Below are positions 1-13,200 of a DNA stretch of 64,000 nucleotides, in pieces; position 1 is the stretch's first letter, and each line of letters begins with the position of its first letter. The translations under genes and the position numbers were made by a program. Below the pieces are notes generated by a model, which ran no database searches, was not told the DNA's origin, and saw only the letters and a list, made by a program, of their open reading frames with translations. Where the stretch lies: positions 496,001 through 560,000 of the forward strand of contig JADILM010000010.1 of assembly GCA_016617785.1 (NCBI GenBank), read 5' to 3'. The DNA is from Sporobolomyces roseus (lineage: Eukaryota; Basidiomycota; Microbotryomycetes; Sporidiobolales; Sporidiobolaceae).

Positions 1-177
1 CGCCTGCACCTTCTTCGACCGAGCATGATCTCCTGTCAGCCTTCTTCGACCTTTGTACTCTCGAGGAACCTTGTCAGTCTTGACAAACGCTGGAAAGCGA
101 GAGACTGCCTCTTGAGCCCTTCGACCGCCCTCCTCTTTCTTCGTTACTCAGGATCGCTATCCTCTTCAAGTCCTATC

Positions 178-229
178 GTAAGTATCGTTCGTTGATTCTT
201 CTCGGTCCTATCTGCTGACTGAGACTTAG
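178..229 (+). other. Candidate 5'-UTR intron of the BTB/POZ-like gene
   Basis: A GTAAGT donor at 178 is followed by a CTGACT branch-like site and a TTAG acceptor ending at 229. This lies just upstream of the ATG at 248. Size and signals match the coding introns of the window. There is no coding context to confirm it. Confidence 0.4.
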
Positions 230-247
230 AGTCGACAGACCATCGAT

Positions 248-2889
248 ATGACGACTCTCAAATCTGCTCTACGCTTTCCGACAAACCACAGCTCTCCTCA
301 TCCTCCTCCACCACCTATTCCCGCCTCTCCCCCGAACCAGCACAACCTCATTTCCCGCTTCTCTGCCGAAACCCTGATCGTAAAGTCTCCTCCCGGCGCA
401 AGAACGATTCAACGATTCTTTTCGGCTGCGACTTCACATTCCCCTCCTTCCTCGCCTTCCTTCCGTCGTTCCCAGTCTTTCTTGGCTTCGACCTCAACCC
501 CTCGTCCAAAACACTCTCCTAGCGCTAGCGAATCTCGTATCAACGTATCTTCCCCTCGACACTACGAATCAGACATCGAACCCTGGAGTAGAACTTCACT
601 AGATGAAGCTGAGGTATTGAGATCGCCGACCGTCGGGAAAGTACCTGGAGGAGGTAGGGATATGAGTGGTGCAAGTTCAGGTGGAGCTATAGGTGCCGGA
701 AGGGATAAATTAGCGGGAGCGGCGAAGGAAATGATGGAATTGTTGGCGAGAAAGAAGTCGGGACATGGACGAAAGGGGAGCGACCACAGTCACCGCTCGT
801 CCACCTCAGGACGCTCAAGAGAATCGCGCTCACTCTCATCGCCAACTCGTCCATCAATCGATCTCGTTCCGACGAAACCCTCGAAGCCGAAACGACAAGT
901 TCCTGACAAACCTAGGTCTTCGGAGGAATCCGAACGTTCAGCCAAACCGAATCACAAAATCTTCGACCTTCCATCTCGATCAGATCCACGAAACGCCTGC
1001 ACGAACACGACTCTTTCGCCTCCTCCTCTCCGACCGCCTCCTGCACCCCCTGTTTCTTCGACCGGGTCTCCTTCAAAAGCTTCGAAACCCACTCTTCGAC
1101 CTAACTCGCCACCTTCAATTTCCATCCCTCCTCTGCACCCTCGATCTCGAACACTCGTCATTGCAGCCGTCGCAGCGAAGACGGATGAATCTCTCCCTCC
1201 CTTCAAAGCGATGATCCTCTCTGCTCCGTCACGAGAGCAGCTCATCGCTCAGGAACCTGGTGAGGTTATCCTCGAGATCAGTGTCGGCGGTTCATCTCAT
1301 ACGACGACGGTCGAGACTCTCGCGAAGTACGGAGGAGGAGGAAAACTCGCCGAGTATGTCGATTCAGCGTTAGGCGATATTCGGAGATCGGCACCGCAAT
1401 ACGCTCGCAATACGCTCGAGAACAAGCGGCCCGACTTTCTCAAGCTACCGAGGCTGAATCATGACGAAGGAGATGAATCGGGATCGAACTTCAGCATTTC
1501 CCCTTCACACTTCGAAGTCTCGCCTCATCCTTCGCCTTTCCCCTTCATGCGCTACTCGTCCTCCTCGAAGAGCGACATCGACTTCGACAACCTAGAACTC
1601 GGTCCCGAAGACAACGATTGCTCATCTCCGATCGATCCTCTCGCACCTCAGCTTTTCCTCCCTATGTCCAACTTCATGCCTCCTCCGCCTCCTCTCAGAC
1701 TCGAGCTCGATGCATTACCAGCATCGAAACAAGTTAGGGTCGTGGCTTCTCCGAGACTCGATGCCAAACACCTTTCGGTTCATCCGTCGAGTATGTCGTT
1801 GTTTCTTCACTTCTATCATATGATCATGACTGACGCAGTCTTTCTATTATAGTCTTCACTGCGTCCCCTCCTCCTCCCCGTAGTCCTTCTCCTGGTCCTC
1901 CAACGCCTCGACGAATTTTGACCGCTCCTTCACCTCGCTCAATGTCTTTCCACAACCTTCCTCCCTCCCCGAACGAGGTTGCTGCCCGCAAAGCCCTCGC
2001 AAAACGACTACACCTCTCGACGGGAACCTTCATGAGCGATCAGGAAGATGGATCCGACGATATGAATCCATTCGAAGCGGCTCTCGAACCATTCTTCGAA
2101 GTTATCCGACATCAAGCCTATTCCTCGATTCCTTCTCCTTCGACCGCTACATCCGGATCGTCATCCTCGACACCGAAGAACGCCAAAGAACGAAACAGTC
2201 TCGCCTTGCCTGAGGTAGAGTTGCCGATGGATGCTGGGTACACGACGCCCGAGGAAGATAGGAGTAGGAGTACGATGTTGGGTATACCGAGAGGAAGTGT
2301 CAAGCGAGCTAGGAGGGCGAAGGAACAAGTACCGCTAGTCCCGGAAGTCAAGGTCGAATTCGGAGAGAAGACTGTCGATTCGCGCCCGCCGAGTCTCACA
2401 AAGAGCGACTCTACTCTACGAACTGAATCCGACTATTCGACTTCTCTCGCTCCGTTCTCCTCTCCTCCTCCTCCTCGGTTGTGTATCTTCCTCGATCGTA
2501 TCGACACGACTCTTCCCTCAGGTCTCGGCTCGACATACTCGACGGTTCTCTCCTTTCTTCAAGACGGCCAACTTCCTCCGTTCCTCACTCTGCCAACATC
2601 CGATCCTTCTCATCCGATCGATCCCACGAGTCTCTCTATTCTCACCCTTCAGCCGTCGCTCGCCTTCGCTCAAATCGCTGCTCTTCGAACAATCGAACGA
2701 GAAGCGCGTTGGCTCTCCCTCGACGCTCTCCTCCGAACTTGCGAGATGGAACGAGGTAGATGGATCGAGGCGGTCAAGATGGTAGAATACGAGAGCAGGA
2801 AGAAAAGGGTGGAAGAGCAGAAGAAACAAGAGGGAGGCGAGGTGAGGAGGAAGAGAATGAAGGAAAGGCAGCTGGAAGGATGGATCTAG
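248..2889 (+). CDS. Large Ser/Pro-rich BTB/POZ-like domain protein
   Basis: Two exons, 248-1790 and 1853-2889, are joined across a GTATGT..TATAG intron and give 859 residues. The N-terminal half is disordered and rich in Ser, Pro and Arg. Around residues 330-375 a segment VILEISVGGSSHTTTVETL resembles the strand-helix opening of fungal BTB/POZ (KCTD-like) domains. The matching C-terminal part, with FLDRIDTTLPSG, a Tyr-Ser-X-V-L-X-F-L motif and the closing EARWLSLDALLRTCE helix, appears only after a long low-complexity insert, around residues 700-810. The BTB fold is therefore split by the insertion. BTB proteins usually mediate oligomerisation or act as cullin-3 adaptors. The role here is unknown. 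The acceptor frame is unambiguous because the second exon stays open to the TAG at 2887. Confidence 0.7.
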
Positions 2890-3592
2890 TCGGAATATAT
2901 GGTTGCTATCCTCTTGTACCTCACTTATCCGATCGACTGTAATCTGTGGCTTCTCATTTTCACCGAAAGGAATCAAGGTTGCGAAAGTTTCTCACTTTAG
3001 CCCTCAAGCAATTTTATCGTGTCACCCGTTGACTCGTATCGAGATGTTCGTTCTTCCGAGAGTACTTTCTCGAGGCTTCACGCTGTTAGTGGAGAAGTTT
3101 CTCGATGATTCGCGAAAGGTGAAAGTTGCGAAAGTTGCTTCTCCCCTCCTCACTCGCTACTCTTCACCTCATCGAAGTCCCTGGTGAGCTCTTACTTCCA
3201 TCCGCTACTCCGCATACGCCCGATCGACACCTTCAGTCCCTCCATCGCTCAGATCATTCTCCACGATTCTCTTTCAACTTCCTCAATTTCAAGCCAACAG
3301 AAGCTAGGGAAATCAGGAGAAGGTGACAGCCAGCCAGTACACTCGTCTGTGCGAGCGATACGGCTGTTTGACAGCTCTCGCGAGGCGTACTGGTCTCTGA
3401 AGATGTAGCGAGATGCTCGGAAGATGACACGAATTGAAGGACAGGGAAGGGACAGGAGCACAACGGGAGATCTTGCAAGGGATCTTAGCTGCGGCTCGAA
3501 GCAACCTCTACTAGCAGGAGTCTGATCGCTGACACTTTCTCGCATCTTCGTTTTATGAATTCTTTCGCTGCAATAGCTCCTTCACGCACAAC
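2890..3592. other. Intergenic, no gene recognised
   Basis: About 700 bases between the BTB-like gene and the TSPO gene. It holds two copies of GTTGCGAAAG (2978 and 3125), a motif repeated in other gene flanks of this window. No convincing ORF or RNA gene was seen. Confidence 0.5.
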
Positions 3593-4254
3593 ATGCCGGT
3601 TCAACTCCCCTCACTCTTCTACGACATCGCTCGCAATCCTGCCGTAGCAGTTGGTCTCCCTCTCGTCTTCGGAATGTCGGGCGGATTCATCACGAAAACT
3701 TCGGTCAACACTTGGTATCCTACGCTCAAACGTCCTGCTGTCGAACCTCCTCGTTGGATGTTCCCCGTGGCTTGGACTTTGCTCTACGCTTCAATGGGTC
3801 CGTCCCTCTTCCTCCTTTCCAAGTGACGCTGACTCTCAAATTTGGCGTTTCCAGGTCTCGCTTCTCATCTCATCGTCAAGAAGTATGACGGCGCTCTTCC
3901 CGGATCTCCCCTCAAACACGCTGCTGAACGCGCTCTCAAGCTCTACTACCTTCAATTCGCCCTCAACCAAGCCTGGACTCCTTTGTTCTTCGGATTGAAG
4001 CAAATGGGACTCGCTCTGTTCGACATCGGACTCCTCGACATCGCAGTGTACGCTTTGACATACGAAGCGTACAAGGTCGACTCTCGCACTGCTTATCTCC
4101 TTGTTCCGTATGCCGGTTGGGTGTCATTTGCGACGTATTTGAACGGTAAGTCCAGAATCTCATCACAACGTCTCTCCGTATCTCTCGCCACGAAATCTCC
4201 ATTCGATCCAGCTTTTCGCGAGCTGGGATGGGAACGGCAGAAGGGTCAACCTGA
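3593..4254 (+). CDS. TSPO/MBR family (tryptophan-rich sensory protein) membrane protein
   Basis: Exons 3593-3797, 3855-4145 and 4223-4254 give about 175 residues, the usual TSPO length. The TSPO/MBR family forms a five-helix bundle that binds porphyrins and sterols, in mitochondrial outer membranes or in fungal secretory membranes. Visible family landmarks are the WYPTLKRPAVEPPRW segment in the first loop (residues ~42-56), the PVAWTLLYASMG helix, the ALNQAWTPLFFGLK helix, and a late helix ending in PYAGWVSFATYLN. The last exon is short. I chose the acceptor at 4221-4222 because it recreates the family's YLNAG ending. An alternative acceptor at 4210-4211 gives a 188-residue form ending at 4282. 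The start ATG is the first in frame, directly before the first helix. Confidence 0.85.
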
Positions 4255-5740
4255 GGATCGACAGTGGATCATCTATCATTAGCTTTGACCTTCGACTTCT
4301 CTCACTCACAAAATCGACGGAAGTCGCTCGGGTCGAAACACCTTCTTCTTCAACCGTTTCAATTGCAAGTACTTACGCCTTTTGCTTGTTCTTTGATCGA
4401 GCAGGTAGCTTCTGGTATCTTAACTCCTATTCGGGCAGGAGCAAGAGAACCGATTAAAACCGTCGTCAATGGTTTCATTCGTTTTGATCGTCGTCAAGAT
4501 AGTTATCCCGAATCTCCCGCTTTGCAACGTACTTACTTTTCGTTCTCTCGACACGCGACCCTTTCCATTGGGCTTCGTCGGTTGCAACAGAGAGTGCACG
4601 GGATCGATTACTTCATTCTTTCGTTTTGCGAATACAGAAACAGGAAACTCGACGTCGATTTTTACCAAGGGGTTCAGGTTCGTCTATCGCAGAGACTCGC
4701 ATTCACACCTTATTTGAGACGGTGCATTGTCGATCAACCCCTCGACTTCTCAGACTCGATTTCCCTTACTTGATCGAGAGATCGACCCTCACTTTCATTC
4801 ATCCTTAATTCACGTGGCCCCGGAGGCTCGATTTCTCGTTTCCACGAATCGTTCTGTACGCTGACTTTTCGGTGGACTTCGTGTCTCCTAGACAATCTTC
4901 TCAAAGTCCGATACAATGGAACAACTTCGATAGACTAGAGGTGAGTTCTTTGAAGCTTTCTTCGTCTCTGCGACGTTCTTCGCTGAATCGTCGTCTACTG
5001 TACGACCTGTATGAGCAGGAGTTCGCGCCCTCTCGTCCGAAAGCTCTGGACAAGTGCGGCATGTCATTCATGACCTGTCCCGAGTCACTCCAGGGAAAAG
5101 GCAGGAAGGAGATAAAGGAAAAAGAAAAGTCTAAAAAAGTGATCGAGACAGATATTGACGACTTTCGCATTTCACCAGTATCGCGCCCTGACAAGGCAGT
5201 CTTCTTTCTCGCGTTTCGGTAACCGAAGGAGATTCAGGTCTGGAGTTACTCGAAATCAGCGAAATCTATACAGCATCTTCTGGCTTTTCTCCGATGATGA
5301 TTCGGACAGGCTTGATCCGAAGAAGGTAACGAGGGTTTCAGTTCGACTTCGACGTCGATCGTTTCAAGGGGACCACTTTATTGATGTATTGTTGGATTCT
5401 TCTCCCCCTCTTGCTTCAGTTCTTCTCTCTTTTCTCACCTACACGCATCTCCATTAGCCACGAGCTTGATCGCAGCAAGCGCCTCGAGCGAGGTAGACGA
5501 CATTCGTGAGTTTATGTTCTCCCTTTCGCTTTGACATCCCGATTGTCGAAAGTCCGAGAAAGCATCAGTTTCGAGATTCGGAGAGACTTTCGAAGCTCTG
5601 TACTGATCACGCTTCTATGTCGACAGCTCGTCTCCGCCGCTCCTCGAACTCGCCTGCGACAGACTTGACTTCCCATCGCTTTCAGGCTGATTCGACCACC
5701 GACGCACGTTCAAGCTAGCCCTCTGGCACTTCCATCTACC
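4255..5740. other. 1.5 kb upstream region of the Zn2Cys6 factor, no gene recognised
   Basis: Several small overlapping ORFs occur here on both strands, but none has family resemblance, coding-like composition or a coherent splice pattern. The stretch is best read as promoter plus a possibly intron-containing long 5' leader of the transcription factor gene that starts at 5741. Confidence 0.45.
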
Positions 5741-8700
5741 ATGTATTCCCACCAGTACCCTCCTTCGGATCACCGTCCTTCCCATAGTCGGTCAACTTCG
5801 ACATCTTATCATTCAATTCAACCAGGTCGAAACCCTTCGCAACCTTCTTTCGTTCCCAACCTCTCTCATTACGACCAACTACCTCCAGATCAGCACATCT
5901 TCCACTCTTCGAACCAAGGAATGCCATTCACCTTCCCTCCTCCCGGCCGAGGACCTCCCTCGACCTCTTCTTCACCGACCATGTCGCATCGTCCTACTCC
6001 TTCTCCCGGTCTCCAATCTACCTTCGTTCTTCCTCAACAGCAGCAAACGATCTCGCCCACTGCTCTCTATCACCATCAAGCTCCTCCAGCAGATCAATCT
6101 CACTCTATCCCGCAAGGCATTCACCGCAGCCTGAACCCTTCCCCAAATTCGACTGCCTACCCTTCGTACTACGATACTTCGAACGTCCATCACGATCACC
6201 AGCAGCAAGAATACCTCCTACCAACTCCTCACGCTCCCCGCCCTCATCTCACTCTCTCTGTATCGCGCGAGTCGCTTCCTAGTGGGATCGTCGGAGATCC
6301 GGAGGGATGGAATGGCGAGCCAGAACCTACCTCTGCGAATGGTGACCGCCCTTCGAACCCATCTCTTTCCACTCGTACTCGTACCGTGTCTCTCAACAAC
6401 AGGAAGAAGACGAGTCCGCAAGCTTCTTCTTCTGCCCTCCCTCCGAGGAAGCGATCACCCGCAAGTTGCGCTCCTTGTCGGAAGAAGAAACTCAAGTGTG
6501 ATCGATGTCTACCTTGTTCGTCATGTGTGGCCAAGGGTAGTGAGTGTGTTTGGGAAGGGTGAGTCTCTCGTTCCCTCTCTTCCCCTTTCTTTCGTTGCCC
6601 CCGCTGACCAACTCTGCCTCCCCCCTCACTTCCCCGTCTGACTAGGGATGCTACTCCTTTATTCATCAAAGATGAACTAGACCAACAGAATGCGAAAGAG
6701 CTTCGAGCGCAGGTATGTCTTCGTTGTCTTAACTTTTCTCGAAGCGTACCTCACTGACTATCGAAGTACGACCACAGGTTGATCGATTACAGTCGCTCGT
6801 CGACAGTCTTACGGCGTCTCCCAAATCGGTCAAACCCTCTCTACGATCCGCTTATGGTGTCAGCGATTCTGCCGACGGACCTCCTTCAGATCTTCTACCG
6901 ACTTTCGACCTTCTAGCGCACGACCTCACTCAAGGTCTAGTCGAGCTGGCCTTTGAAACGGTTCTACCTAGACAGCGAGTTGGAGAGCTTTCGTTCTCGC
7001 CTCGAGGTCAGAACGGAGACACCTTTCTCGAAGAGGCTCGTCAATACTGCCAGTCTCGTTCAAAGCCTTCTCCTCTCGTTCCCGCCAGCCTCATTACTCC
7101 TTCTTCGTCCTCTTCCGAAGCATCCCCGTCCTCGAGTGCCTTCCCTTCTCACCGCCCGAACGCTCTCACAACTTCGTCATTCTTGATGCGTCGACAATCG
7201 AATGGAGGCTCTTTCCTCGACTCGCTGCCTTCGGCTCACGAGATGATGCTCGCATCAAATCACTACTTCTCGATCTACGACCCTTCCTCCTTCGTCGTTC
7301 ATCACTCGTCGTATGAACAGCAAAGGGAACGGCTCAAACGGGGCGTCGAGGACAACGTCGAGCTGGATGCTTCGAGTGCCTCGATTGTCGTTGCCATCGC
7401 TGCTGCCGGTCTCTCCAGAATGTCGGATCGAGAGTACAGGGAGATGGGCCTATCGGGAGATCGTAAGAGCAACGTCGAACAGTGGTTGGATGTCGCGCTA
7501 TCGGCACTTTCTCTCGCTCAAGTACGTCTCTTTTCGCTTTTTGCACTCCTTTTCGATCACTCATGTCGTTCCCAACTCTCCTCTGTAGTTTCCGGAACGA
7601 CCAAACCTCGATGGCGTTCGTACTTGCTTGGTCGTTGCTTCGGTTCAGATTGTACGTCGCGATCTCCTCCTCCTCTCCCACTGAGTTGACGTCCATTTCA
7701 TCTCCGTCAGTCTGTCAACAAGGACTATTCGAGCTCGGTCTCCCTACTATCGCTTGCGACTCAATCTGCATTCGCGCTCGAGCTACATCGAGACCCGGCT
7801 CGAAACGGACGAGCCAATCTCAATTTCTTCGAATGTCAAGATCGTCGTCGATTGTTTTGGCTACTCTTCTCGACTTGCACATCTCTCACTACTGTACGTC
7901 CCTGTACGTCTGCTTCGCTGTCAGCCCGAAAAAGCGCTGACTCCACTTTGTGCTTTCTTGTAGGAAACCTCTCGCCCATGGCCGCAATTCGACCTTCGTC
8001 AAATCGACACCCAATTCCCTCTTGATTGCTTCGATGAGGAGCTGTTCACGATGGACGAACTCGCTGTTCGAGCTAGTGTTCGCGCTCGGATGCACAGCGA
8101 GACGTTCGAAGAAACCCCTCTGACGCCAATACTTGTGAGTCATATCCTGTGACATCCGTTACTTTGAGCATCTCTCACTCACCTCTTGTTTACTCTGCGA
8201 CGCCACAGTGTCAGTTCAAGCTCGCAGTGCTGTCGAAGAAGATCGTGAGTTTCGTCAGAATAGACCTTTCGAATCGACTTTCCGCTAACGAGAGTCTTTC
8301 CATTCTTCAGTCCGATACTGCCTTCGCCGTTGCGGGATGTCGCTATTCCGATGTCATCGCTTTGGACCTCGAACTTCGGAAAATGGAGAGGAGTATTCCG
8401 GAACGTCATCGACTTCGATTCGACGACGATCAACGAGTCTACTCTACTTCGCAATCCAACTCTGGAACCGACCTCAGAGCATCGCTCTTACACCTTTCAA
8501 TCTCTGCCGAGACTGTTAGACTCAATCGGCCATTCCTCAGTGCGTCAGACTACTCTCGATCACCTCGAATCTCATGCTTATTATTTGCGCAATTCTCGGT
8601 TTACAGTACTCGGTGCGAGTGACGAGACGTATCAGCACTCTCGAGAGCGAGTCGTCAAGCATGCGAAACGTATCTTGTCGATCGCTTCAGATCCAATCAT

Positions 8701-9807
8701 GAATAGCTGGGCGTCGGAGTAAGTTCAGCTTTCGACTTCCATCGTGACGGATCCTCGTACTGATACCTCTATCATTTCTTCGCACAGCTTGAACCCGAAG
8801 ATCCTTTCGGCGGCAGTCGTCCTTGCGCTCGAGAGTCTCCAAGCGCCGGACGAAGCTGACGCGGAAATGCTCAAATCGCTCATCGCAAATGCTGAGACTA
8901 GGCTTGGTGCTAGACAGGCTCAACTATCGGTAAGCTCAGACGTCGCAGACAACTATGCAAGAGGCTTTTCGCTGATCGTCTCTGCCTCCCACAGGTGTTT
9001 GATCGACAAAGCACGATGATCGTTCAGTTTCTTCGGAAACAAATCCTCGAAGTCGGTCCTTCGCAATCCGTCAACCATCGAGCCAAACGTGCGAGGACGC
9101 GCCGATACAGTCCGGACGACGAGCAAGTTCTGAGTCGACAACTCAACGATCAAAGAGACTGGACTCGACACGCAACAAGCTCGAACTTCACCTCGAGGGC
9201 TGGTAGTCCGGACAGCGATTCGGAGATCGTCAACCTTCGTCGCAAGGCGAAACGTCCAGCACTCAAGCACTCTGCACGATCCGAAAGTCACATCGCGACG
9301 AGGGCGGCTAAATTCGCAGCTGCTCCTCCCCCTCCAATTCTCGAACGCGCCCATCGAAGCCATTCCGCCGACGCACTCCCTACAATCTCGTCACTCCCTC
9401 TATCCCCGTCCAACAGCGCTACCTCCGCACCCTCTGTCTTTCCTGCTTCCTTCGTCAACGCACCTCTGACACATCGCAATCGCACTATCTCTGATCCCGC
9501 TACTGCTTTCCAGCTTCCGAATCTACCAAGCGAATGTTTCCCTCCTTCTACCAGCACGATCTTCCGTCACTATCAGCCGCCGTCGACTCGCAACGCTTCC
9601 TTCACACCGACCTTCGATTCCGGTTTCGCAATCAACGACCTGTCGCAACAAGGTGGTCACCTCTCATCGTCGTCGATCTATGAAGACAGCGACTTGACGT
9701 CACTCGTCGAGGAGCGTATGGAACTGAACGAGCAATCTAGGACGTCAAGATTTAGCGAAGCGATCGATGGGGATTACTCGTTCGCTGCAACCTACAGACA
9801 CTCTTAG
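5741..9807 (+). CDS. Zn(II)2Cys6 fungal-type transcription factor
   Basis: Eleven exons (5741-6558, 6646-6712, 6778-7521, 7589-7651, 7711-7893, 7964-8134, 8209-8244, 8311-8539, 8607-8718, 8788-8929, 8995-9807) give 1125 residues in one frame. The binuclear zinc cluster is at about residues 243-271: C-x2-C-x6-C-x5-C-x2-C-x6-C within CAPCRKKKLKCD and CSSCVAKGSEC. It is followed by the linker and short coiled-coil VDRLQSLVDSL typical of dimeric Gal4-class proteins. Residues ~410-800 match the fungal-specific transcription factor domain, with NHYFSIYDPSSFVVHH and CQDRRRLFWLLFSTC. The N-terminus is Pro/Gln/His-rich and the C-terminus Ser-rich. It is presumably a nuclear DNA-binding regulator with unknown targets. 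An extra Cys sits in the C3-C4 loop, where Lys is usual. Confidence 0.88.
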
Positions 9808-10227
9808 TCGTCTTCCTTTTTCCCTTGTACCTTCTGCATAACTTGTCCTATCCGAATCGATAAACTGTACTACTTTTTGCGCTCGACTTTGCGATAAACC
9901 TTGCGAAATTTGAGAACGTCGCCAAAACGTCGCATTTGACCGTTCTACAACTGGGTGCCCCGTTGTTGCCATCGTCCAAGCATCTCTCCCGATAGAATCG
10001 GTTCGGGGATTGCAAAGCAGAGAGATAGAGAATTGTGCGAGTTTTGCGAGGTCGCTCGACTCTTCGAAACGACTCAATCGAAGGCTCGTTTCTTCCCAAC
10101 TACTCTCGACACGTCTCTCGACTTTGACTTCTTCTTCAGCACGCGATAATCTGTAGCCAAGTCAGATCCCACCCTCCGCAGAGCCTCCGGTACCGGCTGA
10201 TCACTCTGGCTAGAAACGGTCTGATCG

Positions 10228-13200
10228 ATGGTGAGTAGTCGAACTGTCTCTCAGGACCTGCTGAAACGTGCAGAGCATCACTCAAGCTGGTCTGTCATTC
10301 CACAGAGGCGAATCTTTGGCGGTAATGCGCTTACAGGTTCTTCAACATCGAATTCACTCTCAGCTGAAGCATTACCTTCCCCCATCTCACCATCACACGA
10401 GCGATCTCCACCCTTGACACCAGTCTACGAGACACATCTCAGAAGAGAGGAGGAGCCAGAGCAACAGAAGAAGGGATGGTTCGGAGGACTCGTTCGAACA
10501 ACTAGTTCAAATACAACAACAACAATCGGAAACGGTCAATCCGAATCACCAGGAGGAGCCTTCAGAGCTGTGAACGGAGGAGGAGGACAGACCTACGATG
10601 ACCTCGACGCGGAGAGGTTACCCTTTGGAGGAAGCCGTTCACCTTCAGCCCTAGTCTCTTCTCCTCGAAATGGACACTTTCGACAGACGAGCCGCTCATC
10701 GGCGAGTCTAGGGAGCGCGTTTGGTGGATCCGCAGGTCGACCATTCTCTCCCGAAGGCGTATTAGCGGAAGGACAAGCGACAGTGCCGAAAGATGCGATC
10801 ATGATCGAATTACTCTCGGGTCAGGCTGCGATAGAAGCGAAAGATTACGACGTGCTGGAGTGGGAACAGGTACAAGACATCAAGAAGGTGAGTAGGCTGC
10901 GCGTTCCATTCACTTCGAATGTACGCGAGAGTCTCATGGTTCGATCGTTTCCTTCGTCTTTCAGGAACATGCACTTCTCGCCAACCGAATCGCCTCCCTC
11001 ACTCGTTCTCTCGCTCTAGAAACTCGCCTGCGCGACTCATCAGCAAAGTTGGTTCGACTCTCAGCTCCGGCCTCAACCTCTGAATCGTCCCGTACTCCCG
11101 CTTCTTCTCCTGCTCGACGCCAAGTCTCCCGCGAGCAGGCCGAAGCGCAACTAGCCACCGCTCAAAACAAACTCGATATAGTTCAAGGAGAACTTTACAA
11201 GGTCGGGTGGAAAGAAGCAGAACTTCGAACGAAACTTCTCAAGCATACCGCAGGAGTCCTTGCTCTCTCGGCTCGACGCAAGGAGGAGGAAGAGAACGGA
11301 TTGGCTCCGACCCCCCTTTCACCAACGCTTACTCAACATGGCCTATCGACTAGCCGCTCTCGAGACACCCCTTCACCGTCTGGACCTCCAACAGATCGCA
11401 AATTCGACGGCGCTCATTTCTTCTCGGGCAATCGCGAAGCAGTGATACCTGTCTCTCGCAACCCGTCTTCTCCCTTCGTCAGTCCAGCTCCGAGTCAAGG
11501 CGCTTTCCCTTCCCACAATCTCAGCCATCATCAAGACCAAGTGCAAGATCTCGAATCTCAGATCAGCAATTTGCGGTCTCAACTCGTGGATGCGAAGGGA
11601 CAGACATCACGGGATCTGGGAACGGTGAATAGCGAATTGGAAGGCGCGAGAAGCGAGCTGGCGAAGGCGAACGAAAGAGCGATAGGTCTGGAGAGGGACA
11701 TCGCAGGGTTGAGACAAGGGTTGGAGCGGGCGGAGGAAGATGTTGCAAGGGCTCGAACGGATGCAGAGAGCGTACGTCAAGAAGTCTCGCTCGCGAGGAG
11801 CACATCAACGGACCACCAACGCGATGTCCAAGTCGCGAAGGACGAGGCGAGGGAATTCTCAGACAAGGCGAGAGAGATGGAGCTGGAGATTGCAGAGATG
11901 GAGATGAAGCTCGCAGAGGCGGAACAGAGAGCGCACGAGCTCGAGGAATTGGTTCAAGAAGTGAGATTAGAGAAGGACTCGAATGAGAAGGAATGGGCGA
12001 ATCGACTCGAGGAAGTGGAAACGAGGGGTCGAGCGGTTCCGGACGACGGGGAAGAATCACTCGGAGAGCAACAAGCGCGACAGAGAGTGGGAGAACTGGA
12101 GGAGGACCGCAGGAAGTTGGCACAAGCAATCGGAGATGTGCTTCGTCGACATCGAACTCGACCAATTCTCGGGAGCGCTCTTCGGGAAACACCTTCTTTC
12201 GACGATACGACTGAAAGGGCGGACCTCCCATCGTACCTCGCCTCGACCCTCGAAGCTCACTTTGACAAGGTTTCATCTCACGTCTCAAACCTTAACGAAG
12301 ATATCGCATCTCTTCGCGACGACGCGGATGGCGCAAGAGGCAGTCTCGAATCGGATCTGAATCAAGCCAACGATCGACACGCGGCTCTCGAGAACGAACT
12401 CGAATCGCTTCGAATGGAGAAAGACCTTTTGCAAGAATCCCTCGACTCGGCTCAAGCGAATACAGCAGGTTTCGAAAACCGCCTGGCTTCGATTCCGATC
12501 CTCGAGCAGAACTTGTCGACAGCCATCACGAATGAGACGAGGACACGGGAGGAATTTAGCGCCTCGCAAGCCAAGATCGCTTCGCTCGAAACTCAACTCG
12601 CCGAAATATCTTCCCAGCAGACCAAGTCGATCAAAGTCCTGCAAGATCTTTTCAAGTCTCTACCTCCACTCGATACTCGACCATTGCCTGAGCACAACTC
12701 TGATGATCTCGCTACGCTGAAGAACGCCTTCGATCCGAATGCTCGGCGACAACTGGGCAACTTTATCGCCGATATCACCTCTGGTAGCGGCAAATTCTCG
12801 ATGGAGGGGTTGGCAGAGCGCATCAAGCTACTCCTGGCTGAAGATCAGAAGGTGGTGCAACGCTTGACGGCGTTTGAAGCGGAGAAAGCGAGTGTGGAGA
12901 AGAGTCGTAAAGCTGTCGAGGAGAAGGCGTCGGAACTGCAGATTAACGAACGCAGGGTGCGCACTAGCTTCCTCATCCTTCGCTTCTGACTCTGTACTGA
13001 TCGAGTAAATCCTCGATACAGATCAAGGATCTCGAGGAGCGGATTGAAGTTTCTTCGCAACAAGAGGTTACAATGTTGGAAAGGCTCAATGAGTAAGCTC
13101 CTGTTTGCTTTGCTCACTGTTGTATTCTCAATTGACTGACCCTCTCCTGAATGCAGTCTCACCGAATCACTCGAGCAAACAAGATCGGAGAAGCGAAAAC

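Noticed and set aside
4264..4773. 169-codon plus-strand ORF downstream of TSPO
   Set aside because: Arg/Ser/Phe-rich translation typical of non-coding DNA in this genome. Overlapping ORFs of equal quality exist in other frames.
11563..12288. 241-codon ORF on the minus strand
   Set aside because: It is a shadow of the coiled-coil region of the Uds1 protein, where codon bias leaves the antisense frame open. No splice sites or family features.
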